From the NCBI GenBank assembly GCA_002794775.1, contig NBAY01000009.1:186001-250000 (forward strand): 64,000 bases of DNA. The letters run 5' to 3'. Positions 42,508-53,774 of the stretch are shown here, in pieces. Positions within the stretch are counted from its first letter, which is position 1. The number at the start of each line of letters is the position of its first letter. The position numbers and the translations under genes are program-made. Origin of the DNA: Porodaedalea pini. Taxonomy: Eukaryota > Basidiomycota > Agaricomycetes > Hymenochaetales > Hymenochaetaceae. The notes beneath the pieces are model-generated. The model made no database searches, was not told where the DNA came from, and was given only the letters and a program-made list of their open reading frames with translations.

Positions 42508-45500
42508 ATGTTCGAGAGCGAAGAGAAGAGCGCAGGTTTTTGTTATGAGCCTTACGAGCTTAGGATTCAGTCACCGCACGGAGGTGAGGAGCAGACAGTC
42601 CATGGGGAATTATATTGGTCAAAGAAGTTTTGTGACACACACGAGGAAGTGCAACGTCTCCCCCGGGACTCTGGTGATGATCTTCCAAGAGCCGTCGTTG
42701 CAATGCAGCTATGGTCGGATGGAATGTTGGCCGCAAAGTTTGGCAGCGCAAAACTCTGGCCCACATATCTCCAGTTTGGCAACCAGTCAAAGTACAAGTG
42801 AAGAAAGTCTGGAGCATGTCATCATATTGCTCATATACCTTCCGTAAGCGAGTTGTCTCTTGAAGATTGGACTTTTCATCTCATTATTTCGTTCGTAGCT
42901 TCCGGGTGATTTCAATGACTTCGTTCAATATCATGCACAGGGAAATCTGGCATCAAACACACTTCAGACACATTGCCGGCGAGAAGTAATGCACAGCATA
43001 TGGAAAACTATGCTGGACGACGAATTTCTTCATGCATGGAAACACGGCATGGTCGTCCGCTGCAGCAATGGGGTGACACCACGTTTGTATCCTCGCATCT
43101 TCACTTACTCTGCGGATTACCCTGAAAAGTACATATCATTCGATTCATACGGATGACAAACTAAGTATTCTTGCAGAGTTCTGCTTGCGACAATGAAGCA
43201 CTTAGGAAAGTGCCCGTGCCCCCGTTGTCTCGTGGAGAGTGGTGCAATATTGTCTTTGGGTAAACATGCAGACTCTCGAACCCGAATCAAGCATGCTCGA
43301 GTTGACGATACATGGTGCTGTCGTAAAGTAGAAGTTGCTCGGGACATCATCTATAATAAACATCGGCATGTTGCAAATGCAAGTGTCGGTCGGCTTTTAG
43401 ATGAGCAATCGCTCACGCCTGTTGAAGTGAGTTTGCTCGGTTCGATATGGAGGTCTTACAGACTCTGATGCGTCTCTAGAATGCTTTTTCTGCAAGGTTG
43501 GGTCCCCTCGGTTTCGATTACCATTCCATGCTCGTGGTTGATGTCATGCACGAGTGGGAGGTTGGCGTATGGCAGCAGATTTTCACTCATCTCGTTCGCA
43601 TTCTTGATACTTTCACATACGCTTGATTGAACAAGGTGCATGAGCTAGACAGAAGGTTAGTGCTTGTTGATGAAATGTTAAATGGAAGGCTCTTCTCATG
43701 ACTCAGTAGGGTCCGATGTATACCTCCTTTTTCGGATGCGATACGAACATACAAAGGAAACATATCAGAGATGAAACAAATGACCGCGTACAGCTTCGAA
43801 GACCTTTTACAGGTGAGCAAGCAAAGGCAGAAACAAAAACAGTAGCTTAACATCTCCCCGCATAGTGTGCATTACCAGTGTTCGAGGGACTTCTACCAGA
43901 ACCTCATGAGTCCATCGTTCGCGAACTCCTATATCGCGCGGCAACCGTCCATGCACTCGCAAAGCTCCATATGCACACTGATGCTACAGTCGCAGCATTG
44001 GACAGTGAAACGAAGCGATTCGGTACTGCGCTGCAAAGCTTCAATGACAAGACATGTTCTGCCTTCATGACCGACAAACTTCCATCGGAATCCCAGAAGC
44101 GACTGCGCAGATCGCGCCGCAAGATGACGGGAGGTGATACCAATACTGCAGACTTGATACGTCCCACAGTGAAGAAGTCCTTCAATATAAATACGTCCAA
44201 GATTCATGCCCTTGGGGACTACGCACATCACGTTCTCATGTTCGGGACGACCGACTCGTATAGCACTTCCATTGTCAGACATTTCTCTTCATTTTCGAGA
44301 CCCAACATTTACTCACTTTGCAACGTCAGGGTGAAACTGAGCACAAACAGTCGAGACAAAATTACTTAAGAACAAACCACGTGAACTTTGTTCAACAAGT
44401 GACAGAAATTCAACACATCCAGTCTGATCTTGCTCACATGGTGGAAAAGTTCAACAAGTCTGCACCCAAAATTCCACTGGATGCCATCGACGACGGTTTA
44501 GATGACGATAACGTGCGCTACTGCATAGCAGCGAGGGGAATGATGGATACCATTAGATCATGGTTGCATCGGAATGATTACGATCCCGCATTGATTGTAA
44601 GATTGCTGTTTTTCAGAATAACATATGACTGACATTTGCTCAGGATTTTGAAGAATTATTATTAAATCACATTTTTGCTCGGTTGAAGAACTTTGATTGT
44701 GATGATGATGAACTTCAGTTCTCGACTGTTGATCGAGAGGACGTCATCATTAAAGACGATAAGATGTACGAGCACAAATGTCTACACATCAACTACACGA
44801 CGTATGATATGCAGCGGGAACATGATTCTATTAATCCTACCTCCATTACTTTGGACGTCATGCTTCTATCGAGGGACTCGGATGCTGTCTCAAAGTCTAT
44901 ATCGCCGTTCTGGTATGCTCGAGTGATTGGGATATATCATGTCGATGCGTGGCTCAGGAGCAATGGAGACACGGCACCGAGTTGTTTGGATTTCCTGTGG
45001 GTTTGTTGGTTCAGCCAAGCCGTGGAAGATAGGTTTGGCGATGATGCCTGTCGATTGGAACGCGTAAGATTTGTTACAAGGGAAGACGAGTCCCCGCCGT
45101 TCAGTTTTGTAGATCCAGCTGCCGTCGTTCGCGCTGCCCATTTAATTCCCGCATTCCATTACGGACGCACAGATGCGCTCCTGTCTCCATCTTATCTAGC
45201 TCGAATCAAAGAACCGAACGATATTATAACAGACTGGGAATCATTCTACATGAATAAGTAGGTCACAATTGCCTTATCTCCCATTGGACTGAAACTGATA
45301 GATGTACAGATTTGCTGACCGTGATTTATTCATGCATCACCGAGGCGGTGGAGTAGGCCACACCACAGCACACAATGCCGAGAACGTGAACCACGTACCA
45401 GCAGACTTGTATAACAAGCTGGGTGTACACCGCTCTGATGAAGAAGATGACGAGATGGACATTGAACCTGCAGAAGAAGTTGAGACTTTGCTCGAGCGCA

Positions 45501-45628
45501 TTCAAAGCGAAATGGGAGATGACGGACACGATAGTGAAGGCGGAGATGAGGAAATGGAAGACTCTGAGTCTGAAGGATCGGTACTGGACAATGAATCTGC
45601 CGATGAGGAGATGCCAGTCCAAAATTAA
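42508..45628 (+). pseudogene. Plavaka-type transposase, main part, right of Gypsy insertion
   Basis: After the Gypsy target duplication the frame resumes ESEEKSAGFCYEPYELRI. It carries family motifs in order: RLPRDSGDDLPRAVVAMQLW, GSAKLWPTYLQFGNQSKYK, YPRIFTYSADYPEKVLL, KHLGKCPCPRCLV, GPLGFDYHSMLVVDVMHEWE, YSFEDLLQCALPVFEGLLPE, HALAKLHMHTDATVA and HALGDYAHHVLMFGTTDSYS. They span about ten exons and end with an acidic tail (EMDIEPAEEVETLLERIQSE...) and TAA at 45626-45628. Two in-frame TGA codons occur: after QSKYK (42799-42801) and in FTYA-stop-LNKVHELDRR (43623-43625). Both stand where arginine is plausible. Otherwise the exons are open. The transposase would cut and paste the element; with the stops and the Gypsy insertion it is dead. 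Confidence 0.82.
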
Positions 45629-47040
45629 TCGGGCACTCTGTCTCCTTGAGTAGTCCGAGGTGCCGTCATGATTGGCAGATGAAGGAAGGTGTGGATTATA
45701 CTCTTGATGAGAGCCATTGTGATGAGTTGGCATCTGTGACACCAGAAGAAGGCAAGCAGAGCAGCTGTTGTTTCGTGAGATTCAGGGAAGCAACAACATG
45801 GCAAGGCCTGCGCCAACGGGACTGGGTGCGCGAGCCTGAGACTGAACCTGCACGGGCTAGCTGTGTGCAGAGATCGCAGCCGGTGAGATGACGGATGCAT
45901 AAGCCAATGATGGATGGCTGGAGCCGATGGAGTAGTACTCAGAACGAGAATCGTAACTTGAATAGTCTGAGGTGCCATTATGATTGGCAGATGAAGGAGG
46001 GTGTGGATTATACTCTTCGAGCGAGATGTTGCCTGAGCCGCTTCACGATAGTCTGAGGGAATGTCTGACGGCTGTCAGACAGCTGATGCCTGTGCAAATT
46101 TACCAACGAGTTCGAATGAATACTTCGAGGAGGCTTGATTGTAGAAAGACTTCGAGCAGGCAGTCATCGTTTCATATGCTGAGGCAGACTCTGAGCTGAC
46201 AGTGAAGAGTAGTTTCGGAATGTAGGAAGTTGAACACGTCTGGCTGCTCGATGATGAGCGATTGCAGCAGGTAAGGGTCGAAGCCTGCAAGAGATGAGTC
46301 AAGTTCGGACTTGAAGAGATCGGGGTGAGGTGCGAGGATGTCAGATGGGCTCGTGAAAGATGAAAAGTCGATTCGCTAGGACTCCGACGATAAGCTAACA
46401 ATCGGAGTCGAAGGTTCCTTTGTTGTACAAGATCGTAAACTACTTTCTTTTCAAGTTCACACCACGCCCCCACCTTGCCAACTCGTCAATGTACTTCTTG
46501 AGTGACAACGACGAGAATCCTCTCATTATCTATAGCCGCGTTTCAGTCGAACGGTGGACGATTTTGTGACAGTCGGACGCACCATTCGAAACTTGATTCT
46601 CATTTTCTTTCCTCCAGGATTTCCCTTTTTTTCGATTCGAGGCGGTGGTACCTGTGCAAGTATGTGGATGGTGAGAACTGTTGTACAGATGCAAGGGCAA
46701 GCTTGAATACTGACTATACAATTTTGATCGGCCGGCCACGTGCAATCAGGCTTCGTGTCCGCCTTCTTCTGTACTTGTGTCGGTAAGGTGATCTTGCCCA
46801 TGTGTAAATCGAGCGTAGCTAAGAAATGACAGATGTACGGGCCCTTGAATGACAGTGAGCTCGAGCTGAGGCGTGCCCAGAACCGTATGCTTGATTTGGT
46901 GAGCATGCTATGCACGCTTCTTAACTTAAGAAGCTCAAAACTAACTTTTTAGCATTTCAACGAGTTCTCGGTATGCCAACAACTCCATAATATTCTCCAG
47001 ATACCAGCTGAATCGTTTCTGTGTCTTACGACACATGCTG
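45629..47040. other. Unassigned stretch with a 60-bp direct repeat
   Basis: No gene is supported. A block of about 60 bp (gtgccgtcatgattggcagatgaaggaaggtgtgg..., 45645-45705) recurs at 45958-46018 in the same orientation with several substitutions. A coding-like string (GPLNDSELELRRAQNRMLDL) appears at about 46838-46900 before a good GTGAGC donor; its family is unknown to me, and it may belong to the KU70 stub or an older gene. Confidence 0.45.
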
Positions 47041-47891
47041 TCAGTTCTTTGAAGGCAAACACAATGTCGTTCTCTTTGCGATTGACTGTTCGGAGTCAAT
47101 GCAAGCGCTTCATGATGACCCGAACAAAGAAGGTGCACAGACCTCCCACCTACTTGCTGCACTCGAGGCCGATATGCAAATTCAGAAGCGGAAGGTTGTC
47201 GGGCCAAATGATGCTGCTGGGATTTTACTTTTCAATACTGTGAGAAGCCCTCAAACTCCCGCATATACCACACCGTACTGAGCATCTCAAAGTCTCGCAA
47301 GAAAGAAAATACGGCACGCGAAGCTACAGAGTACAAAGAATAGGACATTCATATATGAGCCTGTAGGACAGATTGATGCCCCAAAGATTCAAAATCTTAT
47401 CCAGCTCCTTTACAGTGTGTTATACTTCGACTCGCAGTTGTATGTTAAGCGATTACTGATCCATTCCTCTCGAATGTATCTAGAGGCAAAGGATAACCAT
47501 AAGTGGCTTCGTTATGAGTATCCACCATCAGAGAATCGTGTCCCCATGGGTGATGTCTTTATGAGCTGTAACTGGGCCTTACGAGACAGGTAAGTGTTGC
47601 CTATCTGTATAGGCTCGTTTGCGTAAAACAACTTTTTTCTACCAGAGCTCCAAAATCTGGCATCAAGTGTCTTTTCCTCATTACTGACAAAGACGACCCT
47701 CATCCCAGCGTGAAGAATGCTCAACTTGTCACGTCTGCTCAAATGACACTTTTGGTAGCGCTTGAGTTAGCATTGCATTTGTTTGACGCCATGAACACTT
47801 TGCTTAGGACTTGACTCAAGCGGGTGTCTCCGTTGAACCGTTCTTCATCAGCATGGAGGAGAGGCCATTCGACCCTACCAAGTTCTATTTG
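47041..47891 (+). pseudogene. KU70: KU70 fragment: N-terminal von Willebrand A-like part only
   Basis: Five exons read as Ku70. 47045-47239 has FFEGKHNVVLFAIDCSESMQ and VVGPNDAAGILLFNT. 47293-about 47417 has RTFIYEPVGQIDAPKIQNLI. About 47483-47590 has WLRYEYPPSENRVPMGDVFM and SCNWALRD. 47646-47755 has APKSGIKCLFLITDKDDPHP. 47812-47891 has LTQAGVSVEPFFISMEERPF. Exon 2 needs a one-base frame change around 47325 to join its two halves. The sequence then stops matching: the Ku beta-barrel core, DNA-encircling bridge and SAP domain are missing, and DUF6698 copy B starts 200 bp on. Ku70 with Ku80 binds DNA ends for non-homologous joining. This stub cannot do that; a full gene presumably lies elsewhere. 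Confidence 0.83.
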
Positions 47892-48091
47892 GTGCGGCTT
47901 TCTTCCTTCTCTCTTCAAGTTCTGGCATTCTCACTGAAACACGTGAGATCATAACGCGATATAGCCAAGAGGGGATATCTCGCCGTGGTTGTGTTTTCCA
48001 GTGAAAGTTGCACAGCCGCTGATCTCCCCCGCCCAGCCTTATAAACTTACGGTGTTACTATGCTCCTTTCTGTATTCGAACACTCACCGCG

Positions 48092-49771
48092 ATGTCTCCC
48101 CCTCATGGAATGCTCGCCCCTCAGTACCCGATGTCTCTCCCTCATGGAATGCTCACCCCTCAGTACCCAATGACACCGACCCCCCCTATGATGGATTCGC
48201 AGCCTAGCTCCTCAGACTCCTCTTCTGACTCGGACTCGACCAGTGCTTCACGACAGGTGCCAGAGGAAGAGTTTATGTGAAGTAGAAAGAGGAAGGCGTA
48301 CGCTGGCTTCTTCCTCTTGTCTTCGTTTATCTGTTTACTTTACTCATTTGCAGTACTGCAGCAGACATCTTTGTCAGCAAGGGACGCTACCTTGCTAGAG
48401 CATATGAACCATGGACTAGCCCGCAACAAATTCTTAACAAAGGTATTCCTAACGCAAAGCTTAGCCCTGCTGAATTACAACAAATCACTGATCCGTCGTA
48501 AGTGATTGGTTTTATTCTACTTTATTCTTTCAATAATCAGTTCTTGTGTCAGTGTCCACCGTGCTGTGGATGCTGTGAAGGCTTTATTCGATGTCAACAC
48601 CTTGCTGTACAAGAAGGTCGTCAAGGCGGATACTCAGACATTCAAATATATAGTTAATTGCGTGAGTCATTGCTTTTTTTTCCTCTGCATAGATAAACTC
48701 TCACAATGTTTACAGTTGCGTGAGGGTCAGCATGCCGCTCGGTCTGCCGATACATCAGGAATCAGGAAAATTATCCTCCAGTGGATCGTTTTCCCATCCG
48801 TTGACAACGAGTCGACACGGCCAGATAATGATCACAAAGACTTATGTGGATTCGAGAATGAGATACTTGCAAAGCTCCTGGCCCCCGCAGAGGTTCAGCT
48901 GCTCACTCCGGAGTAAGTACTTTGAGATAATCTTAAACAAAAGAAGACATGCTCATGCCTTTCCTATCACATCATTGCTGATTTATATTACATACTTTCT
49001 AGATATCTAGCTTTGTTGCGTGCGGACAGGGCCACGGTAACAAACAAAAAAGGAGTTACCCGTGAACTTGATGGCAACCATAGCCGAGTCTTTGCCTTTG
49101 AAAACGGTATTTATCATCCAAGGAACCCTCTGAAGGGCTTCTTGAAGGGTAATTTGATTGTCAGGGCAAGTCTTCTTCCTTTTTCTTTCTTAATGTGTTT
49201 ACATCTTTTTGTAGGCCTATAAACACATCTTTATGGCACCTTCTTCTGCCAACTCAGGTCCCGCTGTCAAAGGCTCAAGGTGTACGAAAATAGGTAATGC
49301 AGAGATCCATGGTATGACCGAAGTCACTCCAGGATCACTTGCATACGTTACTGTCCAGGTATTTTATTTGTTTCATGGTTTGCGCATATATAATACTGAA
49401 AAATGTATTACTACCAGGTCTACTTTGCTCTTAGTGCAAGGCTCCATTTCTCTACGTCGAGTGCTCCAGAAATATCCAAGATGTTTAATGGTATTATTCA
49501 ATTGTTCAGGTCTGACGTCCCACATGTCAAGAGGTACACTGCTGAGCTATTGATTTGGTGGAATTGGTATGTTCATCTGTGTCTATGTGATATTATGGTC
49601 CCTTACTAACCCTTACTCAGAATTATCTTTCTGAATACCCAAGTGGCAACCGATCCTCATGACCTAGGTGCCATAGCTGATATTGAAGACTTCTATCGAG
49701 ACTGGACCGAGGATGAGGAGGGCAATGAAGAGGGTGAGGAGGACAACGAAGAGGAAGAGGACAATGTATGA
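48092..49771 (+). pseudogene. DUF6698-like gene, copy B, correct exon order, two stops
   Basis: Eight exons are in family order: 48092-48297, 48354-48497, 48553-48661, 48716-48912, 49003-49165, 49215-49358, 49418-49566 and 49621-49771. The start MSPPHGMLAPQYPM is repeated imperfectly as MSLPHGMLTPQYPM. Core segments are AADIFVSKGRYLARAYEPWT, TFKYIVNCLREGQHAARSAD, ILQWIVFPSVDN, YLALLRADRATVTNKKGVTR, GIYHPRNPLKGFLKGNLIVR, AYKHIFMAPSSANSG and GMTEVTPGSLAYV; an acidic tail ends at TGA 49769-49771. Two stops interrupt it. TGA at 48278-48280 lies in exon 1. A second TGA forms when exon 7 (...WWN, TG) is joined to exon 8 (A), where relatives have Arg or Lys. The intron after GNLIVR uses a GCAAGT donor. 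The function of the family is unknown. Confidence 0.8.
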
Positions 49772-50339
49772 ATTTTGATTGAAATTTCTGCTCACATTCA
49801 ATCCGATACCATCCATCTTGAACAGCTATTTCTATTTTCCCTATCGTTGGTCGCATATTGTTATGTGCTATTTCAATTTCATTCTATTCCAATACTTCCA
49901 TCTAATTGTCATCCATGACAACTGCTGCTAAGTGAGCTATAACTATTATACACATGAGAACTGACAGTGCGCATCACCATCAATTAGAAAGCATTATAAG
50001 TAATTTCTTGCTTTTATAACTCCGACAACTCTTCCGCCGCCTTGTAATCCTGACTTTAGAATTTATTTAATTATATATAAGTCTGCAATACTTCCACTAA
50101 CTTATACTCTATTGAAAGTCTTATCATGTATTAAAATCTCTCATAAGTGTTTTGATATATTATAATTTGGTATGACTGTTATGCTTTTCGGTAAGTATTA
50201 TGGTGGATTGTAAGATGGAGTTCAGATTTTATTGCTCTATAATTATGCCGAAATGATTATATGTATTACATGTCTTTTAAGACTTATAATTGAATATAAT
50301 TAGTTATAATACTCTGCAGATTTTTGTGATGTCCATGTT
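49772..50339. other. AT-rich spacer
   Basis: Very AT-rich, without open frames or repeats that I can match elsewhere, and no gene seen. It begins where copies A and B of DUF6698 diverge (ggtcgcat). Confidence 0.6.
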
Positions 50340-51041
50340 TACTGCAACCGGTGTGGGCCGCTGTGTTAGGACTATCGTTATTGCACCATTCGACCTTCAA
50401 ACCATACATTTCTTCTCGCCCTGCTTTCAATGCATCCTATCAATTTTATGTGGCTTGAATTCATTTAGACAACAAAGTTTTCAAATGCATCGGGCGCAGT
50501 TCAGGAGGGCGTAGTACGTTGACCATGTGAACGCGTCGACGACTTTAGGTCATGTGACTAGTCGATGTGGACAATTTTAATGGGTTTTTGATCTGTTATG
50601 GACATTCAGATGGCCCCGGGGTCGTAATTTGATCTAAAGCTGTCGCTCTGCTGCTTGTCTCCGACATTCGTCAATTCTTCTCTATAGCAATACTTCAAAA
50701 CCGATGATATTGAACGGGATGCGATGTAGTGGTTTGCCTGCTTGATTGCAAGTCAAATCGTACCATCGTCTTGCGTGGCACGCTAAACACCTTCCGAGTA
50801 AGCCGAGAGTCCTCGTCCACTTCTTTACAGCCAACAAGGCCCGGAAGTGCAATGGAGCTCTGAGATAGATCCTCACGACATGCTCTAACTACACATGCAG
50901 CATGGTCCTGTGCGCGTTTACTACCCGAGTCTGCTATTTCAATACCATGCAGACGCGCATGATGTGGGAGAGGAGCACCTTCAAGTCCTTATAGCGTTCG
51001 GATTCAAAGCAGTTGAGCAGTCAAGCCCCAGTCTCTCAGTC
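50340..51041. repeat. Left flank of duplicated unit 2 (homologous to 14340-15847)
   Basis: Matches unit 1 from cgctgtgttagg (about 50360) to the esterase start. It lacks the 0.7-kb insertion and about 130 further bp of unit 1, so it shows the pre-insertion state. Confidence 0.75.
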
Positions 51042-53528
51042 ATGCTCCCGCAGAAAGCCCTCCTCTCTCTTTGCTTGTTTGTAGGCGCCCGCATTGCGTG
51101 GGAAGCGCCCAGCCGCCTAGTAGTCAAGGCGACTTCGGGGACGTTTCAAGGCGTTCTCACAACTAACGGAACGGAGCATTGGTTCGGGATTCCTTTCGCG
51201 CATCCTCCGGTCGGAAACCTCAGATTCAAGGCCCCCGTTCCGATAACGACCGCTCCAAAGGAAATCCAAGATGTGTCGACTTTTGGAGACGCTTGCCCTC
51301 AACAGCCTGCCTCGCTTGGTGCTCCTATGGGCGAAGACTGCTTATATCTAAACATTTGGCGTCCGGACGGCACATCTCCTGAAGAGAAACTGCCCGTCTT
51401 GGCGTGGATTTATGTGAGTAAAGCAATTATTTTACCGAGTAATTCTGGTCTGACTTCATAATACAGGGAGGACAATGGACATCGGGGTCAGTTTGCCGAC
51501 TTTGACTACAAACTTCGAGCTAAACATTCTGTAGAGCCGCTTCGATTCATACATACGATCCTACTCGTTGGTGTTCTCTTTATATTCATTGCTGAATGTC
51601 GCATATATAAACTAATCAGGTATCATAAATCGAAGTGTTGCTAACGGAAAGCCCTTGATCTTTGCTTCATTGTGGGTATCTTCCTCGCTGTGTCGATCGT
51701 ACGTTGCTTCCTGACCAAAACATACGCTTTAGCAATTATCGTATCAACACCTTCGGCTTCGTGAGTAACAATATTGCTCTTCTCCTCGAGTTATTGTGCC
51801 AATTATGTCTCAGCTGGCAAGCTCGCATGTTGCACCCCAAGATCTTAATTCTGGTCTGCACGATCAGCGAATGGCACTGCAATTTATCCAAGAAAATATA
51901 GCCTCATTTGGAGGCGATCCAAGCAAGGTAGGCTTTGTCGCGTTATAGCTTTCTTGACCCTGACAGCATTTCAGTTATCTAGGTTACGATATGGGGCCAA
52001 GTGAGAACTGAGAACAACAACTCTTGTCTCTTGATTTTTCCATTGACGGTGTTTCTCAGTCAGCAGGTGCCGGCAGCGTTCTGGCGCACATTGTCTACCC
52101 GGCAACGCAGCCATTATTCCGCGCTGCCATGGCAGACTCTCCTACGGGTCCTTTGTGAGCATCGTCAATCCAGATTGATCAATCTCCAACACAGCTAAAT
52201 CACATTTTACAACAAGAGTGCGCCATATGCTTTCCAATACGATGAACCGGGGAAGCCATTCGCCCGTCTTGTGGGAAATCTTGGGTGTCCCCTCAGTTCC
52301 GAGCCAGTCGCATGCCTTCAAAGCGTTCCGTTCGAGGTGAGGACATGTCGTTTACCTCCGGAGACCGAGGGAATCTCCGCTTACGATGATGAACTCAGAC
52401 GCTTCTGAACGTGAGCAATGAGATGATTGGCGCGACACTGAATTCCCAACTATGGGAGCCAGCCGTCGGACCGCCTGGGAGCTTTGTCGAGGAGAGGGCT
52501 TCAGCAAAGATCTCCTCCGGGAACTTCTTACACGTCCCGTTCCTTGCAGGGACTAACGTGAGTCTTGTCGAGTTGTCACTTAGCTTTCACGTCTTTTGCT
52601 TCTGACCTATCACAACTCCCAGCTCAACGAGAGAACGAGGTTCAATACTACCCTTAATATCACTCACCCCGGCATGACAGAGGATGAGGCTCTCGACACC
52701 TTCATCGGAAAATTGATCCTGGACAACCATACCTTGACGTCAGACGTGCTGGACAAGATCAACGCATTCTACCCTGCGAACGACCCAGCTAACGATGCTC
52801 CGTTCAACACCGGGGACTCGCTGTTCGATAGAGCTTCAGCTTTCTACGGAGACAACATGTTCCTTGCACCTCGAAAGTTCTTTTTCGACAAAGCAGCGTC
52901 CGTGCAACTGCTGTTCGCGTATCATTTTAGAGAGTTTATTCCGGGAAATAACATAATCCTCGGAGGTGAGTACCCATCATTCAGTTTTATGTCCGGACAT
53001 CTGTTGAACAATAATGCCGCAGTCGCCCATGCATCAGAGTTGGCACTCCTCTACGGCCCCGTCCCGACTGCGGTTGAGGACGACTTTGCAAATACTATGC
53101 TGGATTTCTACATCAACTTCATTTCGGATTTGGATCCTGGCGGTGAGTCGCTTGCTACTCGCCGACTCTGATCGCTCATTTTGATTCGCCATTTCAGCGT
53201 CTTGGCCAAGGTTTACTTCGGAGGGGAAGAAAGTGCTACAACTTATGAGAAATAATATTTCAGCTATCGATGACAGTGAGCTGTTGTCAACTGTGATGAA
53301 CGACTAAATGTTGATCTGGATGATTGTCAAGATTTCAACCTCAAAATGACGAATTTCTTGAACTCGGCAAAGGTACTCTCAACGAGATGGAAAAATGAAG
53401 TCGAAGAGGTTCTGGGTGTTCCTCTGGAACAAATTCAAAATATGTACTCGATTTATAGAAAAGGTTGCGGAAGATGTTACAAAAGATGCGGTTACATATA
53501 CATTGCGGATCGAATTTGGGTGAAATAG
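51042..53528 (+). CDS. Type-B carboxylesterase/lipase, copy 2, possibly functional
   Basis: Same exon structure as copy 1, but the start is whole: ATG at 51042 reads [20 protein letters not shown], a signal peptide, then [20 protein letters not shown]. The GTGGGT donor before NYRINTFGF is present, giving [13 protein letters not shown]. The nucleophile motif is WGQ|SAGAG, with EDCLYLNIW and ...FLAGTN as in the family. The last exon differs: two extra bases (aaggtactctc versus aaggttctc) replace the short LNEIEK end by about 46 residues ([18 protein letters not shown]...) to TAG at 53526-53528. Secreted esterases of this type hydrolyse ester or lipid substrates; the substrate is not predictable. 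It converges on HSP70-like copy 3. I found no internal stop in the spliced exons that I read, but did not verify the GTTCTC donor after YDPTRW experimentally. Confidence 0.72.
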
Positions 53529-53774
53529 ACGCTGGACGCCTCATCATAATACAGAACCCACCGAGGTTTAAAAGAGAGAAAGTCTCAAAAGCACGATCGA
53601 ATCCGAAGAGTACCAGACGGCAAACTACCGAAAGATGATGTGCTGACTATGTGCTCTAGAGACCTGGCTTACCTATCAAGATAAAATGGCAATGTTTCAG
53701 TCCTCGTAGAAAATGGTCGCAGGTCCGCTGAACAACGAGGTCAGTGCGTACAAGCCTCTGAATACTAAGACATA

